A stretch of 64,000 nucleotides of DNA from Marinifilum caeruleilacunae (GTDB lineage Bacteria > Bacteroidota > Bacteroidia > Bacteroidales > Marinifilaceae), in assembly GCF_013141825.1 (NCBI RefSeq), contig NZ_RZNH01000005.1:62001-126000 (forward strand), written 5' to 3'. The first letter of the stretch is position 1. The number at the start of each line of letters is the position of its first letter. The notes under the pieces are model-generated. The model searched no databases, had not been told where the DNA came from, and saw nothing but the letters and a program-made list of their open reading frames with translations. Position numbers and translations under genes: made by a program. Below, in pieces: positions 26,355 to 36,476 of the stretch.

Positions 26355-27503
26355 TTAATATCTGTTATAGAATCGTCTGAGTTCCTGTGTCAGGTCGGTG
26401 TAAATTGGTTTGGTAAACTCAACAAACATATCCTGGTGCGGTGGCGGAAGAATTGGCTCATGTTCGCAAATTTCCAACTCTTCTTTGCTTAAGGCTCTCT
26501 CGTCACCGTTAAAATGTCCCCATTCGTGAAACCAGTTGAACTGGCCTCCAAAATGCTTATCGTTGATAATTTTTTGATTGCCAAACTCAATGACTTTCAA
26601 GGAAAGTAAACCTTTCGAAATTACTTCTCTTTTGTGGATGTGTAATTTGGCTTTTACCTTATTGTATACCTTAATTTTCTCTCCGGTTTTTAGAGTGGTG
26701 CTTCCTACCTCAACACTATCGGCACTAACTACTTCTTTCTCGTAATTGGTGTCGTGGGTTTCTCCAACAACAAAATCTTCAAATCCCATTGAAATGATAT
26801 GATCGGGATATTCAAGTTTTTCCAGTTCGGCTTGTTTGGGTGTGTAGAATCGAACAAATCGTCTCTTAATATTGTGAAAAAGGTATTGCGTAACCTGATC
26901 CTGAAAGAATTCAGAACTTAATTTGTATTTCTGAGAATTTACAGGGATGTGTTCGATGATTACCTTCAGTGTAGCCATGAATTCAGCCTCTTCCAATTTG
27001 TGTTGCACATCCTTATAGTTGGGTACAAAAGCATTGGCTTTCTGAAAATGATTGTATGCATTGATCCCATCTTGTCGACCCCCTTTTTCCATTGCAAGTA
27101 GTCCTGCCTGGTAACATTCGGGTGCTGCCATGCGTTTTGCCTCTTCTAATTCATACTGATATGATTTAGGGTTAGGAATCAAGCGAATCGCTGCCGGACA
27201 CCTGTTAATATCATTGTACATGCGATTTAGCAATTGGTATTTATCTACCGACTTTGTGTTTTTAAAAGGATCGGCCGAAGCTTGTAAGTTGTTAATTTCT
27301 CGCTCGTACCATTGTACAGCCAAAGGATAGCTCGAAAGTAAGGTTTCCTGTGCCTTTACTTTATCAGGATTTGATCTTAATCTGTCAACCGCTTTGCTTA
27401 CAGCTGTAAAATAATTTCCTTGTTGCAAGGCTTTCTCGCCCGAACTACAAGCCGATAAGCTAACAACAAGTATCAATAAAATGTAGTGTAAAGTTTTTTT
27501 CAT
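26355..27503 (-). CDS. lipoprotein of unknown function with TPR-like repeats
   Basis: 382 residues. The N-terminus is a lipoprotein signal with lipobox LSACSS (Cys at about 19). Residues 20-190 are helical and repeat-like (LQQGNYFTAVSKAVDRL, NAYNHFQKANAFVPNYKDV), resembling tetratricopeptide repeats. The second half (200-382) is beta-rich, ending in an LPPPHQDMFVEFTKPIY region and a Tyr/Arg tail. I do not recognise a named family. The gene stands alone on the minus strand. Confidence 0.75.
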   Translation of the reverse strand: MKKTLHYILLILVVSLSACSSGEKALQQGNYFTAVSKAVDRLRSNPDKVKAQETLLSSYPLAVQWYEREINNLQASADPFKNTKSVDKYQLLNRMYNDINRCPAAIRLIPNPKSYQYELEEAKRMAAPECYQAGLLAMEKGGRQDGINAYNHFQKANAFVPNYKDVQHKLEEAEFMATLKVIIEHIPVNSQKYKLSSEFFQDQVTQYLFHNIKRRFVRFYTPKQAELEKLEYPDHIISMGFEDFVVGETHDTNYEKEVVSADSVEVGSTTLKTGEKIKVYNKVKAKLHIHKREVISKGLLSLKVIEFGNQKIINDKHFGGQFNWFHEWGHFNGDERALSKEELEICEHEPILPPPHQDMFVEFTKPIYTDLTQELRRFYNRY

Positions 27504-27747
27504 GTTTGGTGGTTTTTATCAAAGGCAAATTTAGACTAGTACTACGACAATGCCATAAGATTGTTTCTATTTATTTGCCAATTTTGTTTAGAAAACTTAA
27601 ACAAATAGCGAGCCACTTTTTTCATTGGCATTTTCTGTAATCAAATCTTAACATTCGATTGTGGATGATTACAATTTCTTAACTCCATATAAAATACATT
27701 TTATCATTTCGTAAACTTGCCTGTGAAATAACTTAACAAGCCTGGCC

Positions 27748-27755
27748 TACTTTTG
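27748..27755 (+). promoter_or_regulatory. -7 box of the LpxH-like phosphatase gene
   Basis: TACTTTTG matches TAnnTTTG exactly, 22 nt before the ATG. The 274-nt gap upstream holds no other clear signal; no -33 element at 19-21 nt. Confidence 0.5.
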
Positions 27756-27777
27756 CTTATAATCAAGTTGATAACTT

Positions 27778-28644
27778 ATGGCAAAAAACAAACGAAAGGT
27801 TGAAGTTGTAGTATTATCCGATATTCATCTGGGAACAATAGGATGCAGGGCCGAAGAGCTGTTGAAATACCTCAATTCAATACAACCTAAAAAACTAATA
27901 CTGAATGGTGATATTGTTGATATTTGGCAATTTAAGAAAAGATATTGGCCGAAATCTCACATGCGAATCATCAAACATATTACATCTCTCTTATCGAAAG
28001 GTGTTCCGGTTTATTACGTTACAGGAAATCATGATGAACTTTTGAGGAAATTTGAGGGATTTTCGCTGGGTAAGCTACAAATTGTGAATAAACTGATTTT
28101 AAATCTGAATGGAAAAAAAGCCTGGATATTTCATGGCGACGTATTTGATGTTACCATGCAATATGCAAAATGGCTAACCAAATTGGGATCGATAGGTTAC
28201 GATTTGCTAATCATGATTAATTCTGTGGTGAATTACTTTGCAAAACTAATGGGACGAGAAAAAGTTTCTCTATCTCGTAAGATTAAAAATAGTGTAAAAT
28301 CAGCAGTAAAATACATCAATAGTTTTGAGCAAACAGCTGCCGAAATTGCTATTGATAAAGGTTACGATTATGTGGTTTGCGGCCATATTCATCATCCTGA
28401 ATACAAAGAAATTAAATCCAAAAATGGTTCGACATGCTACCTGAATTCTGGTGATTGGATCGAAAGTTTAAGTGCTTTGGAGTATCATAAGGGTGAGTGG
28501 AGTATTTATGAATATCACCAGGATCAGAATGCCAAAACGGTAGAGCCAGACCTTGAAAGTTATAAGCTGGACGATAGTGAAAAAATCTTCAAAGAAATGC
28601 TTGTGGATTTTACATCGATGTCTGAAAAAACACTTTCGGTTTAA
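27778..28644 (+). CDS. metallophosphoesterase, UDP-2,3-diacylglucosamine diphosphatase-like
   Basis: 288 residues. Metal motifs SDIHLGT, LILNGDIVDIWQF, VTGNHDELL, FHGDVFD and VCGHIHHPE follow the LpxH/YbbF order. LpxH cleaves UDP-2,3-diacylglucosamine in lipid A synthesis, but Bacteroidota carry several such paralogues and this one is followed by a glycosyltransferase, so a role in another envelope glycolipid is as likely. Gap to the glycosyltransferase is 63 nt, same strand. Confidence 0.82.
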   Translation: MAKNKRKVEVVVLSDIHLGTIGCRAEELLKYLNSIQPKKLILNGDIVDIWQFKKRYWPKSHMRIIKHITSLLSKGVPVYYVTGNHDELLRKFEGFSLGKLQIVNKLILNLNGKKAWIFHGDVFDVTMQYAKWLTKLGSIGYDLLIMINSVVNYFAKLMGREKVSLSRKIKNSVKSAVKYINSFEQTAAEIAIDKGYDYVVCGHIHHPEYKEIKSKNGSTCYLNSGDWIESLSALEYHKGEWSIYEYHQDQNAKTVEPDLESYKLDDSEKIFKEMLVDFTSMSEKTLSV

Positions 28645-28707
28645 TAAGGGATAGACTTGTTAAAATGGCAAAATGATTAGAAACTAAGAATTGATTGAAA
28701 ATTATTA

Positions 28708-29715
28708 ATGAAGATTTTATACGGAATTCAAGGAACGGGAAACGGCCATTTAAGCCGTGCCATAGAATTAATACCTCACTTTCAGAAAGAAGCCGAAGTG
28801 GATATTTTAATATCTGGCTTACATCACGATTTGGAATTTCACCATCCTGTTAAATACAAAAAGCAAGGTCTGGGATTTTTCTTTGGTAAAAATGGTGGCA
28901 TTGATATTTGGAAAACCATCAGGAAATTTAATGTAATTCGTTTTATCAGGGATATCAGAACTTTGCCTGTTGAAGATTACGATCTGGTGATTAGCGATTT
29001 CGAGCCTGTTACTTCATGGGCCTGCAAGCTCAGAAAAGTATTTTGTTTGGGTTTGAGCCACCAATCGGCCATGCTAAACTCGAGAACACCAATGCCTGAA
29101 AAAATTGAATTCCTGGGTTACCAGGTGTTGAAAAACTATGCGCCTTGCAATCACAATGTAAGTTTTCACTTTAAGGAGTACGGACACAATATGTTTACAC
29201 CGGTAATCAGGAGAGAAATTCGATTATTGGAGCCTGAAAACAATGGGTATTATCTTGTTTATTTGCCGGCATATTCCGATGAGAAATTGATTTCGGTGCT
29301 CTCGCATTTTCCAAATTGTAAATGGGTGGTATTTTCGAAACACAGCAAAAGCAAATACATTTCAGAAAATGTAGAAATCAATCCGGTAAACGGAGAGGCT
29401 TTTATTAAAGGTTTAAAAGATTGTGCAGGTGTACTTTGCGGTGCAGGATTTGAAACACCAGCCGAAAGTTTGTTCCTTGGCAAGAAGCTAGCCGTGATTC
29501 CAATGAAAAATCAGTTCGAACAAGTTTGTAATGCGCATGCATTAAAGGAATTAGGGATTCCGGTTATCGAAGATTTGGAGGCAGATGGTCCGGCAAAAAT
29601 TAAGGAGTGGATCAATGGTGGTAAAACAATGGATAAAGTAAACTATCCGGACAATGCCAGGTCGGTGATCGAATTTTTAATGCACCATTATACGGGTCAG
29701 CAAAAGCCCGACTAA
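28708..29715 (+). CDS. glycosyltransferase, GT-B fold (MurG/GT28-like)
   Basis: 335 residues, no membrane helix. The N-terminal KILYGIQGTGNGHLSRAIEL contains the Gly-rich GTGNGHLSR loop of GT-B nucleotide-sugar enzymes; the C-terminal VLCGAGFETPAESLFLGKK and FEQVCNAHAL segments are the donor-binding motifs of the PF13528-type family. Substrate unknown. Its position after an LpxH-like phosphatase suggests a joint step on an envelope glycolipid, which is inference. Confidence 0.82.
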   Translation: MKILYGIQGTGNGHLSRAIELIPHFQKEAEVDILISGLHHDLEFHHPVKYKKQGLGFFFGKNGGIDIWKTIRKFNVIRFIRDIRTLPVEDYDLVISDFEPVTSWACKLRKVFCLGLSHQSAMLNSRTPMPEKIEFLGYQVLKNYAPCNHNVSFHFKEYGHNMFTPVIRREIRLLEPENNGYYLVYLPAYSDEKLISVLSHFPNCKWVVFSKHSKSKYISENVEINPVNGEAFIKGLKDCAGVLCGAGFETPAESLFLGKKLAVIPMKNQFEQVCNAHALKELGIPVIEDLEADGPAKIKEWINGGKTMDKVNYPDNARSVIEFLMHHYTGQQKPD

Positions 29716-29781
29716 TTTAGTTCAGACTTGTTGTTCATGGGCAATTGTTGTATTTTAATCTGATCACTAGAAAACAACATT

Positions 29782-31023
29782 ATGTCTGAATTTATTAATA
29801 ACAATGCAGCTCGCATTGATTCGCTTTTTCAATTCTGTCTTGACCTGATTAATGGGGAAAATGGTAAAGATCTAATCGCCACTCACCAGGAAGCGATTGA
29901 TCATTTGTGTCCCAATGATATTATCCAGGTGGTTCACAGATTGGTTGAGGAAGATTTGTCAATGGATGCGTTAAAAATAGGCATCAACAAATCCTTGAAT
30001 GTCTTTCACAATGCCATTATGGCTCATGAAAAACCAGGATTGGAAGCCAATCATTTTCTGGGAATTTTAATGAGGGAAAATCGTGAGTTGGAAAAACGAC
30101 TGGTATCTATCAAGCCATTGGTCAAGTCATTTAACAAAGCTCAGAATGAAGAGGAACTAAAGAAAGATTTGCTGGCAATTCGTGATAAAATTGAAGAGTT
30201 TGCAGAATTCGATAAACACTATTCCCGAAAAGAGAACATCTTCTTTCCTTATTTCGAAAATCAGTATCCAGAGTACAAATGTTTGGGTGTAATGTGGTCC
30301 ATTCACGATGATATCAGGCGCATTCGTAAAGAATTATTGCTGGCTCTTGATTCCAATCAATCCGATTTAAAACGGATTAACAAGTTAATAGGAGATCTGT
30401 TCTTTCTGATGTATACCATTATTTTCAGGGAAGAATACCTATTATTTCCTGTGGCATTGAATGCTGTTTCATCCGATATGTGGGATGAAATGAATAAGCA
30501 AAGTGTCGAAGTTGGCTTTAGTTTTATCGATCCTCCGGTTTTTTCGCACAAGCAAAAGGGAAAGACATCCAATTCATTTACATTCGAAGGAGAAGAGCTC
30601 GATGCAAGCCAATTGGGCAATACATTACTGAATTTTGATACCGGACTAATGACTTTAGATCAGGCGATGATGCTTCTAAACCATCTTCCGGTTGATATTA
30701 CCATGATTGATGAAAACGACCGCGTTAGATTCTTTTCCAACCCGAAAGATCGATTCTTTACCCGTTCCAAAGCAATTATTGGCAGAACAGTTCAGAATTG
30801 TCATCCACCCGAAAGTGTTCATATTGTTGATGAACTGCTGAAAGCTTTTAAATCCGGAGCAAAAGATAGCGAACCTTTCTGGATTCAAATGCAAGGAAGG
30901 TTCATCCTAATTCAATATTTCGCTTTGCGCGATGATGAGGGAAATTATAAAGGTTGTATTGAAGTGAGCCAGGATTTAACCGACCTGAAAAAACTGGAAG
31001 GAGAGAAGAGGTTGATGGAGTAA
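29782..31023 (+). CDS. DUF438 / hemerythrin-like / PAS domain protein
   Basis: 413 residues in three parts: DUF438 (about 10-75), a hemerythrin-like HHE four-helix domain (about 77-235, with FHNAIMAHEKPG, DKHYSRKENIFFPYF, WSIHDDIRR and FREEYLLFP supplying His and Glu ligands for a di-iron site) and a C-terminal PAS domain (about 290-410, MIDENDRVRFFSNP, GRTVQNCHPP). Proteins of this layout are taken to sense or bind O2 or NO; there is no output domain, so it may act by protein contact. Monocistronic, followed by a strong terminator. Confidence 0.87.
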   Translation: MSEFINNNAARIDSLFQFCLDLINGENGKDLIATHQEAIDHLCPNDIIQVVHRLVEEDLSMDALKIGINKSLNVFHNAIMAHEKPGLEANHFLGILMRENRELEKRLVSIKPLVKSFNKAQNEEELKKDLLAIRDKIEEFAEFDKHYSRKENIFFPYFENQYPEYKCLGVMWSIHDDIRRIRKELLLALDSNQSDLKRINKLIGDLFFLMYTIIFREEYLLFPVALNAVSSDMWDEMNKQSVEVGFSFIDPPVFSHKQKGKTSNSFTFEGEELDASQLGNTLLNFDTGLMTLDQAMMLLNHLPVDITMIDENDRVRFFSNPKDRFFTRSKAIIGRTVQNCHPPESVHIVDELLKAFKSGAKDSEPFWIQMQGRFILIQYFALRDDEGNYKGCIEVSQDLTDLKKLEGEKRLME

Positions 31024-31047
31024 AAAGATTTATATTGGATCAAATAG

Positions 31048-31078
31048 AAAGCCCTGGAAGAGAATCAACCAGGGCTTT
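31048..31078. terminator. bidirectional terminator between the DUF438 gene and the thioesterase gene
   Basis: AAAGCCCTGG (31048-31057) and CCAGGGCTTT (31069-31078), a perfect 10-bp GC-rich stem with an 11-nt loop, placed between convergent genes. Confidence 0.85.
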
Positions 31079-31100
31079 ATGTATTTTATTGAATGTGATT

Positions 31101-31475
31101 TTACAATCTGCTCATAAATTTTACCGGATCGATAATGTAGCGAATGTGAAAAGCAGAGCCAATGGTTCCCTCTTCGTCAGCAGCTTCGATTTCGAAACTC
31201 AATTTTTTACCATCCACTTTAACCAATTTGGCAGTGCATGTTATTTTTGCACCAAGCTTGCTTGCTTTAATGTGTTTGGTGTCAATTTGAATTCCTACCG
31301 AATCCATTCCTTCTTCAAGATCGGCATCGATGCACGCTACTGCAGTTCCTTCCATAAAGGCAACCATTGCAGGCGTTGCGTAAACGTCTAATTTACCAGA
31401 TCCGTGATATTTTGCTGTATTTTTTTCGCCAACAATCATCTCTTGTGTGGCAGTTAATCCTTCTTGTAAAGCCAT
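31101..31475 (-). CDS. thioesterase family protein, fluoroacetyl-CoA thioesterase (FlK)-like
   Basis: 124 residues, hot-dog fold. TPAMVAFME supplies Thr34 and Glu42, and TKHIKASKLG supplies His68. The spacing 8 and 26 residues is the same as that of the Thr-Glu-His triad of FlK (42/50/76). Most bacterial members act on other acyl-CoAs; fluoroacetate is not implied. It is 12 nt downstream of prfC on the same strand and probably shares its transcript. Confidence 0.8.
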   Translation of the reverse strand: MALQEGLTATQEMIVGEKNTAKYHGSGKLDVYATPAMVAFMEGTAVACIDADLEEGMDSVGIQIDTKHIKASKLGAKITCTAKLVKVDGKKLSFEIEAADEEGTIGSAFHIRYIIDPVKFMSRL

Positions 31476-31487
31476 CTGTTTTTTTAT

Positions 31488-33062
31488 TTAAAATTCTGAT
31501 GTAAAATGGAATTCCAGGTTCGGGTAGTTCGATTGTGCCATCTGTAGCATGTAGCCCGAATCGGCAAGGAAAACATCTCTGCCATGTTTGTCTTTAGCCA
31601 TGTACTGATATTTTGCCTTCTTGAATTCTTTCAACTGTTCTTCATCCTCAGTTTTAATCCAACATGCTTTGTGCAGTTGTATTGGTTCCCAACGACAGGA
31701 TGCACTGTACTCGTGTAGCAAACGATACTCGATCACTTCGAACTGAAGTGCACCAACAGTTCCGATAACCTTTCTACCATTGAACTGAGAAACAAATAAC
31801 TGTGCAACACCTTCATCCATTAACTGGTCGATTCCTTTTGCCAATTGTTTGGATTTCATCGGATCGGCATTCTCAATGTATTTAAACAGCTCGGGAGAGA
31901 AGCTAGGAATCCCTTTGAAATTGATTTTTTCTCCCTCGGTTAAGGTATCACCAATTTTGAAGTTACCCGTATCGTGCAAACCAATAATATCGCCTGGGAA
32001 GGCTTCTTCAACAATTGATTTTTTCTCAGCCATAAATGCTGTTGGGCTCGAGAATTTCAATTTTTTGCCATTTCTAACATGCAGATATGGTTTGTTTCTT
32101 TTAAAGGTTCCCGAAACAATCTTCACAAAGGCAATTCTGTCTCGGTGGTTTGGATCCATATTTGCATGGATTTTAAACACAAAACCAGAGAATTTTTCTT
32201 CTTCAGGTTCAATCACTCTTTCAACCGTCTGACATGGCAGTGGAGATGGAGCAACCTTAATAAATACATCCAGAAGTTCACGTACACCAAAATTATTCAA
32301 GGCAGAACCAAAGAATACTGGTGCAATTTTCGCATCCAGGTAATCCTGAACATCAAATTCAGGATAAACTCCCGATACCAAATCCAACTCTTCTCGAAGT
32401 ACCTCGGCATCTTCTCCAATGTACTCTTCCAATTTCGGATTGGAGATGTCATCAAAGTCGATACTTTCTTCCACAGTTTGAGTGGCTGGTGTAAACAAGC
32501 TTAAATTCTTGTGATAGATATTGTAAACACCCTTAAAGTCAGGCCCCATATTAATTGGCCAGCTTAAAGGATTCACGCTTAGTTGTAGTTCTTTTTCAAT
32601 TTCATCAAGCAAATCAAAAGCATCCTTACCCAGGCGGTCCATTTTGTTAATGAATACGATAACTGGAGTTTTACGCATTCTACAAACCTTCATTAATTTC
32701 CTGGTTTGTGCCTCAACCCCTTTGGCAACGTCAATTACAATAATTACACTATCGCATGCAGTTAAAGTACGGTAGGTATCTTCGGCAAAATCCTGGTGAC
32801 CTGGTGTATCAAGGATGTTGATTTTATGTCCTTTGTATTCAAATCCCATTACCGATGTAGCAACCGAAATCCCTCTCTGTCGCTCGATTTCCATAAAGTC
32901 AGACGTTGCCGTCTTCTTAATCTTGTTCGATTTCACTGCTCCGGCAACATGAATTGCACCACCAAAAAGTAGCAATTTCTCTGTCAATGTCGTTTTACCA
33001 GCATCCGGGTGTGAAATAATTCCGAACGTTCGGCGTCTTTTAATCTCTTCTTTGAACCCCAT
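31488..33062 (-). CDS. prfC: peptide chain release factor 3
   Basis: 524 residues, the usual RF3 length. GTPase motifs: G1 [10 protein letters not shown]2 around [12 protein letters not shown]3 DTPGHQDF, G4 NKMDR. RF3 uses GTP to remove RF1 and RF2 from the ribosome after peptide release. A TACTTTTG -7 box lies on the minus strand at 33099-33106, 36 nt upstream of the start. Confidence 0.95.
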   Translation of the reverse strand: MGFKEEIKRRRTFGIISHPDAGKTTLTEKLLLFGGAIHVAGAVKSNKIKKTATSDFMEIERQRGISVATSVMGFEYKGHKINILDTPGHQDFAEDTYRTLTACDSVIIVIDVAKGVEAQTRKLMKVCRMRKTPVIVFINKMDRLGKDAFDLLDEIEKELQLSVNPLSWPINMGPDFKGVYNIYHKNLSLFTPATQTVEESIDFDDISNPKLEEYIGEDAEVLREELDLVSGVYPEFDVQDYLDAKIAPVFFGSALNNFGVRELLDVFIKVAPSPLPCQTVERVIEPEEEKFSGFVFKIHANMDPNHRDRIAFVKIVSGTFKRNKPYLHVRNGKKLKFSSPTAFMAEKKSIVEEAFPGDIIGLHDTGNFKIGDTLTEGEKINFKGIPSFSPELFKYIENADPMKSKQLAKGIDQLMDEGVAQLFVSQFNGRKVIGTVGALQFEVIEYRLLHEYSASCRWEPIQLHKACWIKTEDEEQLKEFKKAKYQYMAKDKHGRDVFLADSGYMLQMAQSNYPNLEFHFTSEF

Positions 33063-33098
33063 TTATAGAATTGAATTTACTTTCTAAAATTTAGCTTG

Positions 33099-33106
33099 CA
33101 AAAGTA
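33099..33106 (-). promoter_or_regulatory. -7 box of prfC
   Basis: Minus-strand TACTTTTG, an exact TAnnTTTG match, 36 nt before the start codon. Confidence 0.5.
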
Positions 33107-33271
33107 ATAATTTAAACCGATAACTTATGTCACAAATGATGCTTAAAACTCGATTTTATCTTCTAAATCGTTAAGCAAGGCAATGAAGTAGTTTTGCAGC
33201 ATATTTCTTGACTCCAGAAAATTGAATCTTTTTCTTATCTTCACGCTTCCAAATTTTAAAAATACAGTTGC

Positions 33272-33778
33272 ATGAAAAGGATCGGATTACTTTCTGATAC
33301 ACATGGCCACCTCGACGAGGTAGCCTTAAAACATTTAAAAGACTGTGATGAAATTTGGCATGCTGGTGATATCGGAAATATCGAAACTGCAGATCGTCTT
33401 GCTCAAATCGCACCTCTGCTTGCCGTCCATGGCAATATTGATGGACAAGATGTTCGTTCGATCTATTCGAAACACCAACGATTTTTTTGTGAAGAGGTTG
33501 ATGTATGGATCACGCACATAGGAGGATATCCGAAAAGGTATGATGGCAATGTGAAGCCCGAAATTTTTAGGAATCCACCTGCACTTTTTATCTCAGGACA
33601 CTCTCACATTTTAAAAGTCGTGTATGATAAGGAATTAAACTTACTGCATATTAATCCTGGCGCAGCCGGATTACAGGGATTTCATAAGGTACAGACACTT
33701 GTGAAATTTCAGATCGATGGTAAGGAAATTAAAGACCTTCAGGTGGTCGAATTTGGATCAAAGGGAAGATCCATCTAA
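33272..33778 (+). CDS. YfcE-like metallophosphoesterase
   Basis: 168 residues. Motifs LLSDTHGHLD, WHAGDIG, VHGNIDG, THIGG and SGHSH are those of the YfcE/MJ0936 phosphodiesterases, cytosolic Mn-dependent enzymes with broad activity on model diesters. Monocistronic between the divergent prfC and the acn leader. Physiological substrate unknown. Confidence 0.88.
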   Translation: MKRIGLLSDTHGHLDEVALKHLKDCDEIWHAGDIGNIETADRLAQIAPLLAVHGNIDGQDVRSIYSKHQRFFCEEVDVWITHIGGYPKRYDGNVKPEIFRNPPALFISGHSHILKVVYDKELNLLHINPGAAGLQGFHKVQTLVKFQIDGKEIKDLQVVEFGSKGRSI

Positions 33779-34143
33779 AGGATAAAATCCAAAACCTGAA
33801 AATCAGATTTATTAAGGGGGAATTTTCTTGGTGTACTAAAATTGTGCCAAAGGTGGAAAATTTCATTTTTCTTAAACAAGAAATTCGCCGTCATCTTTTT
33901 AAAATACCAAGTTTTTGTTATATTTAGATATCTAAATTTGACTGTATTTAACAGTCTCTTATTGTTTCTGAGAGATGCTAAAATATTGAGATTTAGAAAT
34001 ATCAGCATTCGAGGATATGTATTAAAAATACATATAAAAAGATCGGGAAATCCGAAAATACTAATCCGCATTTCTGGATTTTCCTGCTTCCGATGCTAAA
34101 AGACCAAAATTTGAAATAAAAATTAATCAAAAATTCAATTGAC
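33779..34143 (+). promoter_or_regulatory. palindrome-rich upstream region of the acn-gltA operon (365 bp)
   Basis: There is no coding potential worth calling. Three inverted repeats stand in a 114-bp stretch: ATTTAGATATCTAAAT (33922-33937, perfect 16-bp palindrome), GACTGT-ATTTA-ACAGTC (33940-33956) and ATATGTATT-AAA-AATACATAT (34015-34035). A TAAATTTG -7 box (33933-33940) overlaps the first palindrome; the nearest TTTG (33914-33917) gives a 15-nt spacer, shorter than usual. The arrangement suggests repressor or activator sites over the promoter. Confidence 0.6.
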
Positions 34144-36408
34144 ATGCTGTTTGATTTTGACTTAATAAAATCTGTTTACGAGAAGATGCCCGAAAGGGTA
34201 AACCATGCCAGAAAAGTTCTTGGCAAACCTCTTACTTTGAGTGAAAAAATATTGTACTCTCACCTTTCTGTTGAAGAAAAAGGAGAGAAGTTTAATCGAG
34301 GAGAAGATTATGTGAATTTTGCACCAGATCGAGTTGCAATGCAGGATGCTACTGCTCAAATGGCTTTGCTTCAGTTTATGAATGCAGGTAAGGCAAAAGT
34401 AGCTGTTCCTTCTACGGTTCATTGCGATCACTTGATTCAGGCATCAATTGGCGCAGAAAAAGATTTGGCAGAAGCCAAAGATCAAAATAATGAAGTATAC
34501 AACTTCCTTGAATCAGTATCGAATAAATATGGTATTGGTTTCTGGAAACCAGGAGCAGGTATTATTCACCAGGTGGTATTGGAAAATTATGCATTCCCTG
34601 GCGGGATGATGATTGGTACCGATTCGCACACTGTAAATGCAGGTGGTTTGGGTATGGTAGCCATTGGAGTTGGTGGAGCCGATGCAGTAGATGTAATGGC
34701 CGGAATGCCCTGGGAACTGAAAATGCCTAAATTGATTGGGGTAAAACTTACTGGTAAGTTAAGTGGTTGGGTTTCTCCAAAAGATGTAATTCTGAAAGTA
34801 GCAGGTATTCTAACAGTAAAAGGTGGAACAGGTGCCATTGTTGAGTATTTTGGCGAAGGTGCCGATGCCATGTCATGTACAGGTAAAGGAACCATTTGTA
34901 ATATGGGTGCTGAGATTGGAGCGACAACTTCAATTTTTGGTTACGACCAGAACATGAGCAACTATTTACGTCATACCGAACGTGCACAGGTTGCCGATTT
35001 GGCCGATGAGGTTATGGACTACCTGAGATCGGATGAAGAGGTGTATCAAAATCCTGAAAAATACTACGATCAGTTAATCGAAATTAACCTTTCGGAGATT
35101 CAGCCATATATTAATGGTCCGTTTACGCCTGATTTGGCTCACGAATTATCAAGTTTTGCAAAAGCTGTTAAGGAGAACGATTATCCTCAGACTTTGGAAG
35201 TTGGTTTGATTGGATCTTGTACCAATTCATCTTACGAAGATTTATCGAGAGCTGCATCACTAGCCAAGCAGGCAAAAGATAAAAACCTGAAAGTTAAAGC
35301 AGAATTTGTGGTAACACCTGGTTCGGAGCTGGTAAGATATACAACCGAAAGAGATGGAATCCTGAAAGAGTTTGAAGATATTGGAGGTGTGATTATGGCG
35401 AACGCTTGTGGCCCTTGTATAGGTCAATGGAAACGCCACACCGATGATCCAACAAGAAAGAACTCAATTATTACCTCTTTCAACAGAAATTTTGCCAAGC
35501 GTAACGATGGAAATCCAAATACACATGGATTTGTAGCTTCTCCAGAATTGGTAACAGCTATGGCCATTGCTGGTGATTTGTGTTTCAATCCAATGACCGA
35601 TAAATTAATTAACGAAGATGGAGTGGAGGTCATGTTAGACGAACCAACAGGATTGGAATTCCCACCAAATGGTTTCGACATGAAGGATTCGGGTTACCTG
35701 GCTCCTCAGGCTAATGGTTCTGAGGTGACTGTTGATGTAAAATCAGACTCGGAACGCCTTCAGTTACTTGCTCCATTTGGAGAATGGAATGGTAAAGATT
35801 ACAAAGGCCTAAAGCTTTTAATTAAAGCCAAAGGAAAATGTACTACCGACCACATTTCGATGGCAGGACCTTGGTTAAGATTCCGTGGACATTTGGACAA
35901 CATTTCGAACAATATGCTGATTGGAGCTGTTAATTACTTTAACGAAGAGACCAATTCTATTTTTAATCCTGTAAACGGTGAATACAATGAAGTGCCTGCA
36001 ACAGCACGAGCATTAAAAGCCGAAGGAATTGGATCTATCGTTGTTGGTGATGAAAACTATGGGGAAGGATCATCAAGAGAGCACGCAGCAATGGAGCCAC
36101 GTCACTTAGGAGTAAAGGCAGTGATTGTAAGATCATTTGCCCGAATCCATGAAACTAATCTGAAAAAACAAGGAATGTTGGCTTTAACATTTGCCGATAA
36201 GGCTGATTACGATAAAATTCAGGAGAAAGACCAGGTTGATATTATCGGTTTAACCGAATTTACTCCTGGAAAACCATTGAATCTTGTTGTGACTCATGAA
36301 GATGGTAGTACAGATAATATTGTGGCTAACCATTCTTATAATGATGTACAGATAGAATGGTTTAAAGCTGGAAGTGCTTTGAATTTGATCAGAAAACAGA
36401 ACAACTAA
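34144..36408 (+). CDS. acn: aconitate hydratase (mitochondrial type)
   Basis: 754 residues. Fe-S ligand cysteines are in [10 protein letters not shown] and [10 protein letters not shown]; the swivel domain is at the C-terminus ([27 protein letters not shown]). Length and order match the mitochondrial-type aconitases rather than the 890-residue AcnA or the AcnB type. It interconverts citrate and isocitrate in the TCA cycle. The citrate synthase gene follows after 68 nt on the same strand; no isocitrate dehydrogenase gene is in the window. Confidence 0.95.
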   Translation: MLFDFDLIKSVYEKMPERVNHARKVLGKPLTLSEKILYSHLSVEEKGEKFNRGEDYVNFAPDRVAMQDATAQMALLQFMNAGKAKVAVPSTVHCDHLIQASIGAEKDLAEAKDQNNEVYNFLESVSNKYGIGFWKPGAGIIHQVVLENYAFPGGMMIGTDSHTVNAGGLGMVAIGVGGADAVDVMAGMPWELKMPKLIGVKLTGKLSGWVSPKDVILKVAGILTVKGGTGAIVEYFGEGADAMSCTGKGTICNMGAEIGATTSIFGYDQNMSNYLRHTERAQVADLADEVMDYLRSDEEVYQNPEKYYDQLIEINLSEIQPYINGPFTPDLAHELSSFAKAVKENDYPQTLEVGLIGSCTNSSYEDLSRAASLAKQAKDKNLKVKAEFVVTPGSELVRYTTERDGILKEFEDIGGVIMANACGPCIGQWKRHTDDPTRKNSIITSFNRNFAKRNDGNPNTHGFVASPELVTAMAIAGDLCFNPMTDKLINEDGVEVMLDEPTGLEFPPNGFDMKDSGYLAPQANGSEVTVDVKSDSERLQLLAPFGEWNGKDYKGLKLLIKAKGKCTTDHISMAGPWLRFRGHLDNISNNMLIGAVNYFNEETNSIFNPVNGEYNEVPATARALKAEGIGSIVVGDENYGEGSSREHAAMEPRHLGVKAVIVRSFARIHETNLKKQGMLALTFADKADYDKIQEKDQVDIIGLTEFTPGKPLNLVVTHEDGSTDNIVANHSYNDVQIEWFKAGSALNLIRKQNN

Positions 36409-36476
36409 AACAATAAACATTGCGTAACCCTGGAATCAATCACCCCGCTTGGTTCCAACTCTAAAGTTTAGACTAT

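Noticed and set aside
33775-34099. Two overlapping frames on opposite strands in the acn leader
   Set aside because: They overlap the palindromes and promoter, have low-complexity Phe/Asn/Lys content and no family similarity.
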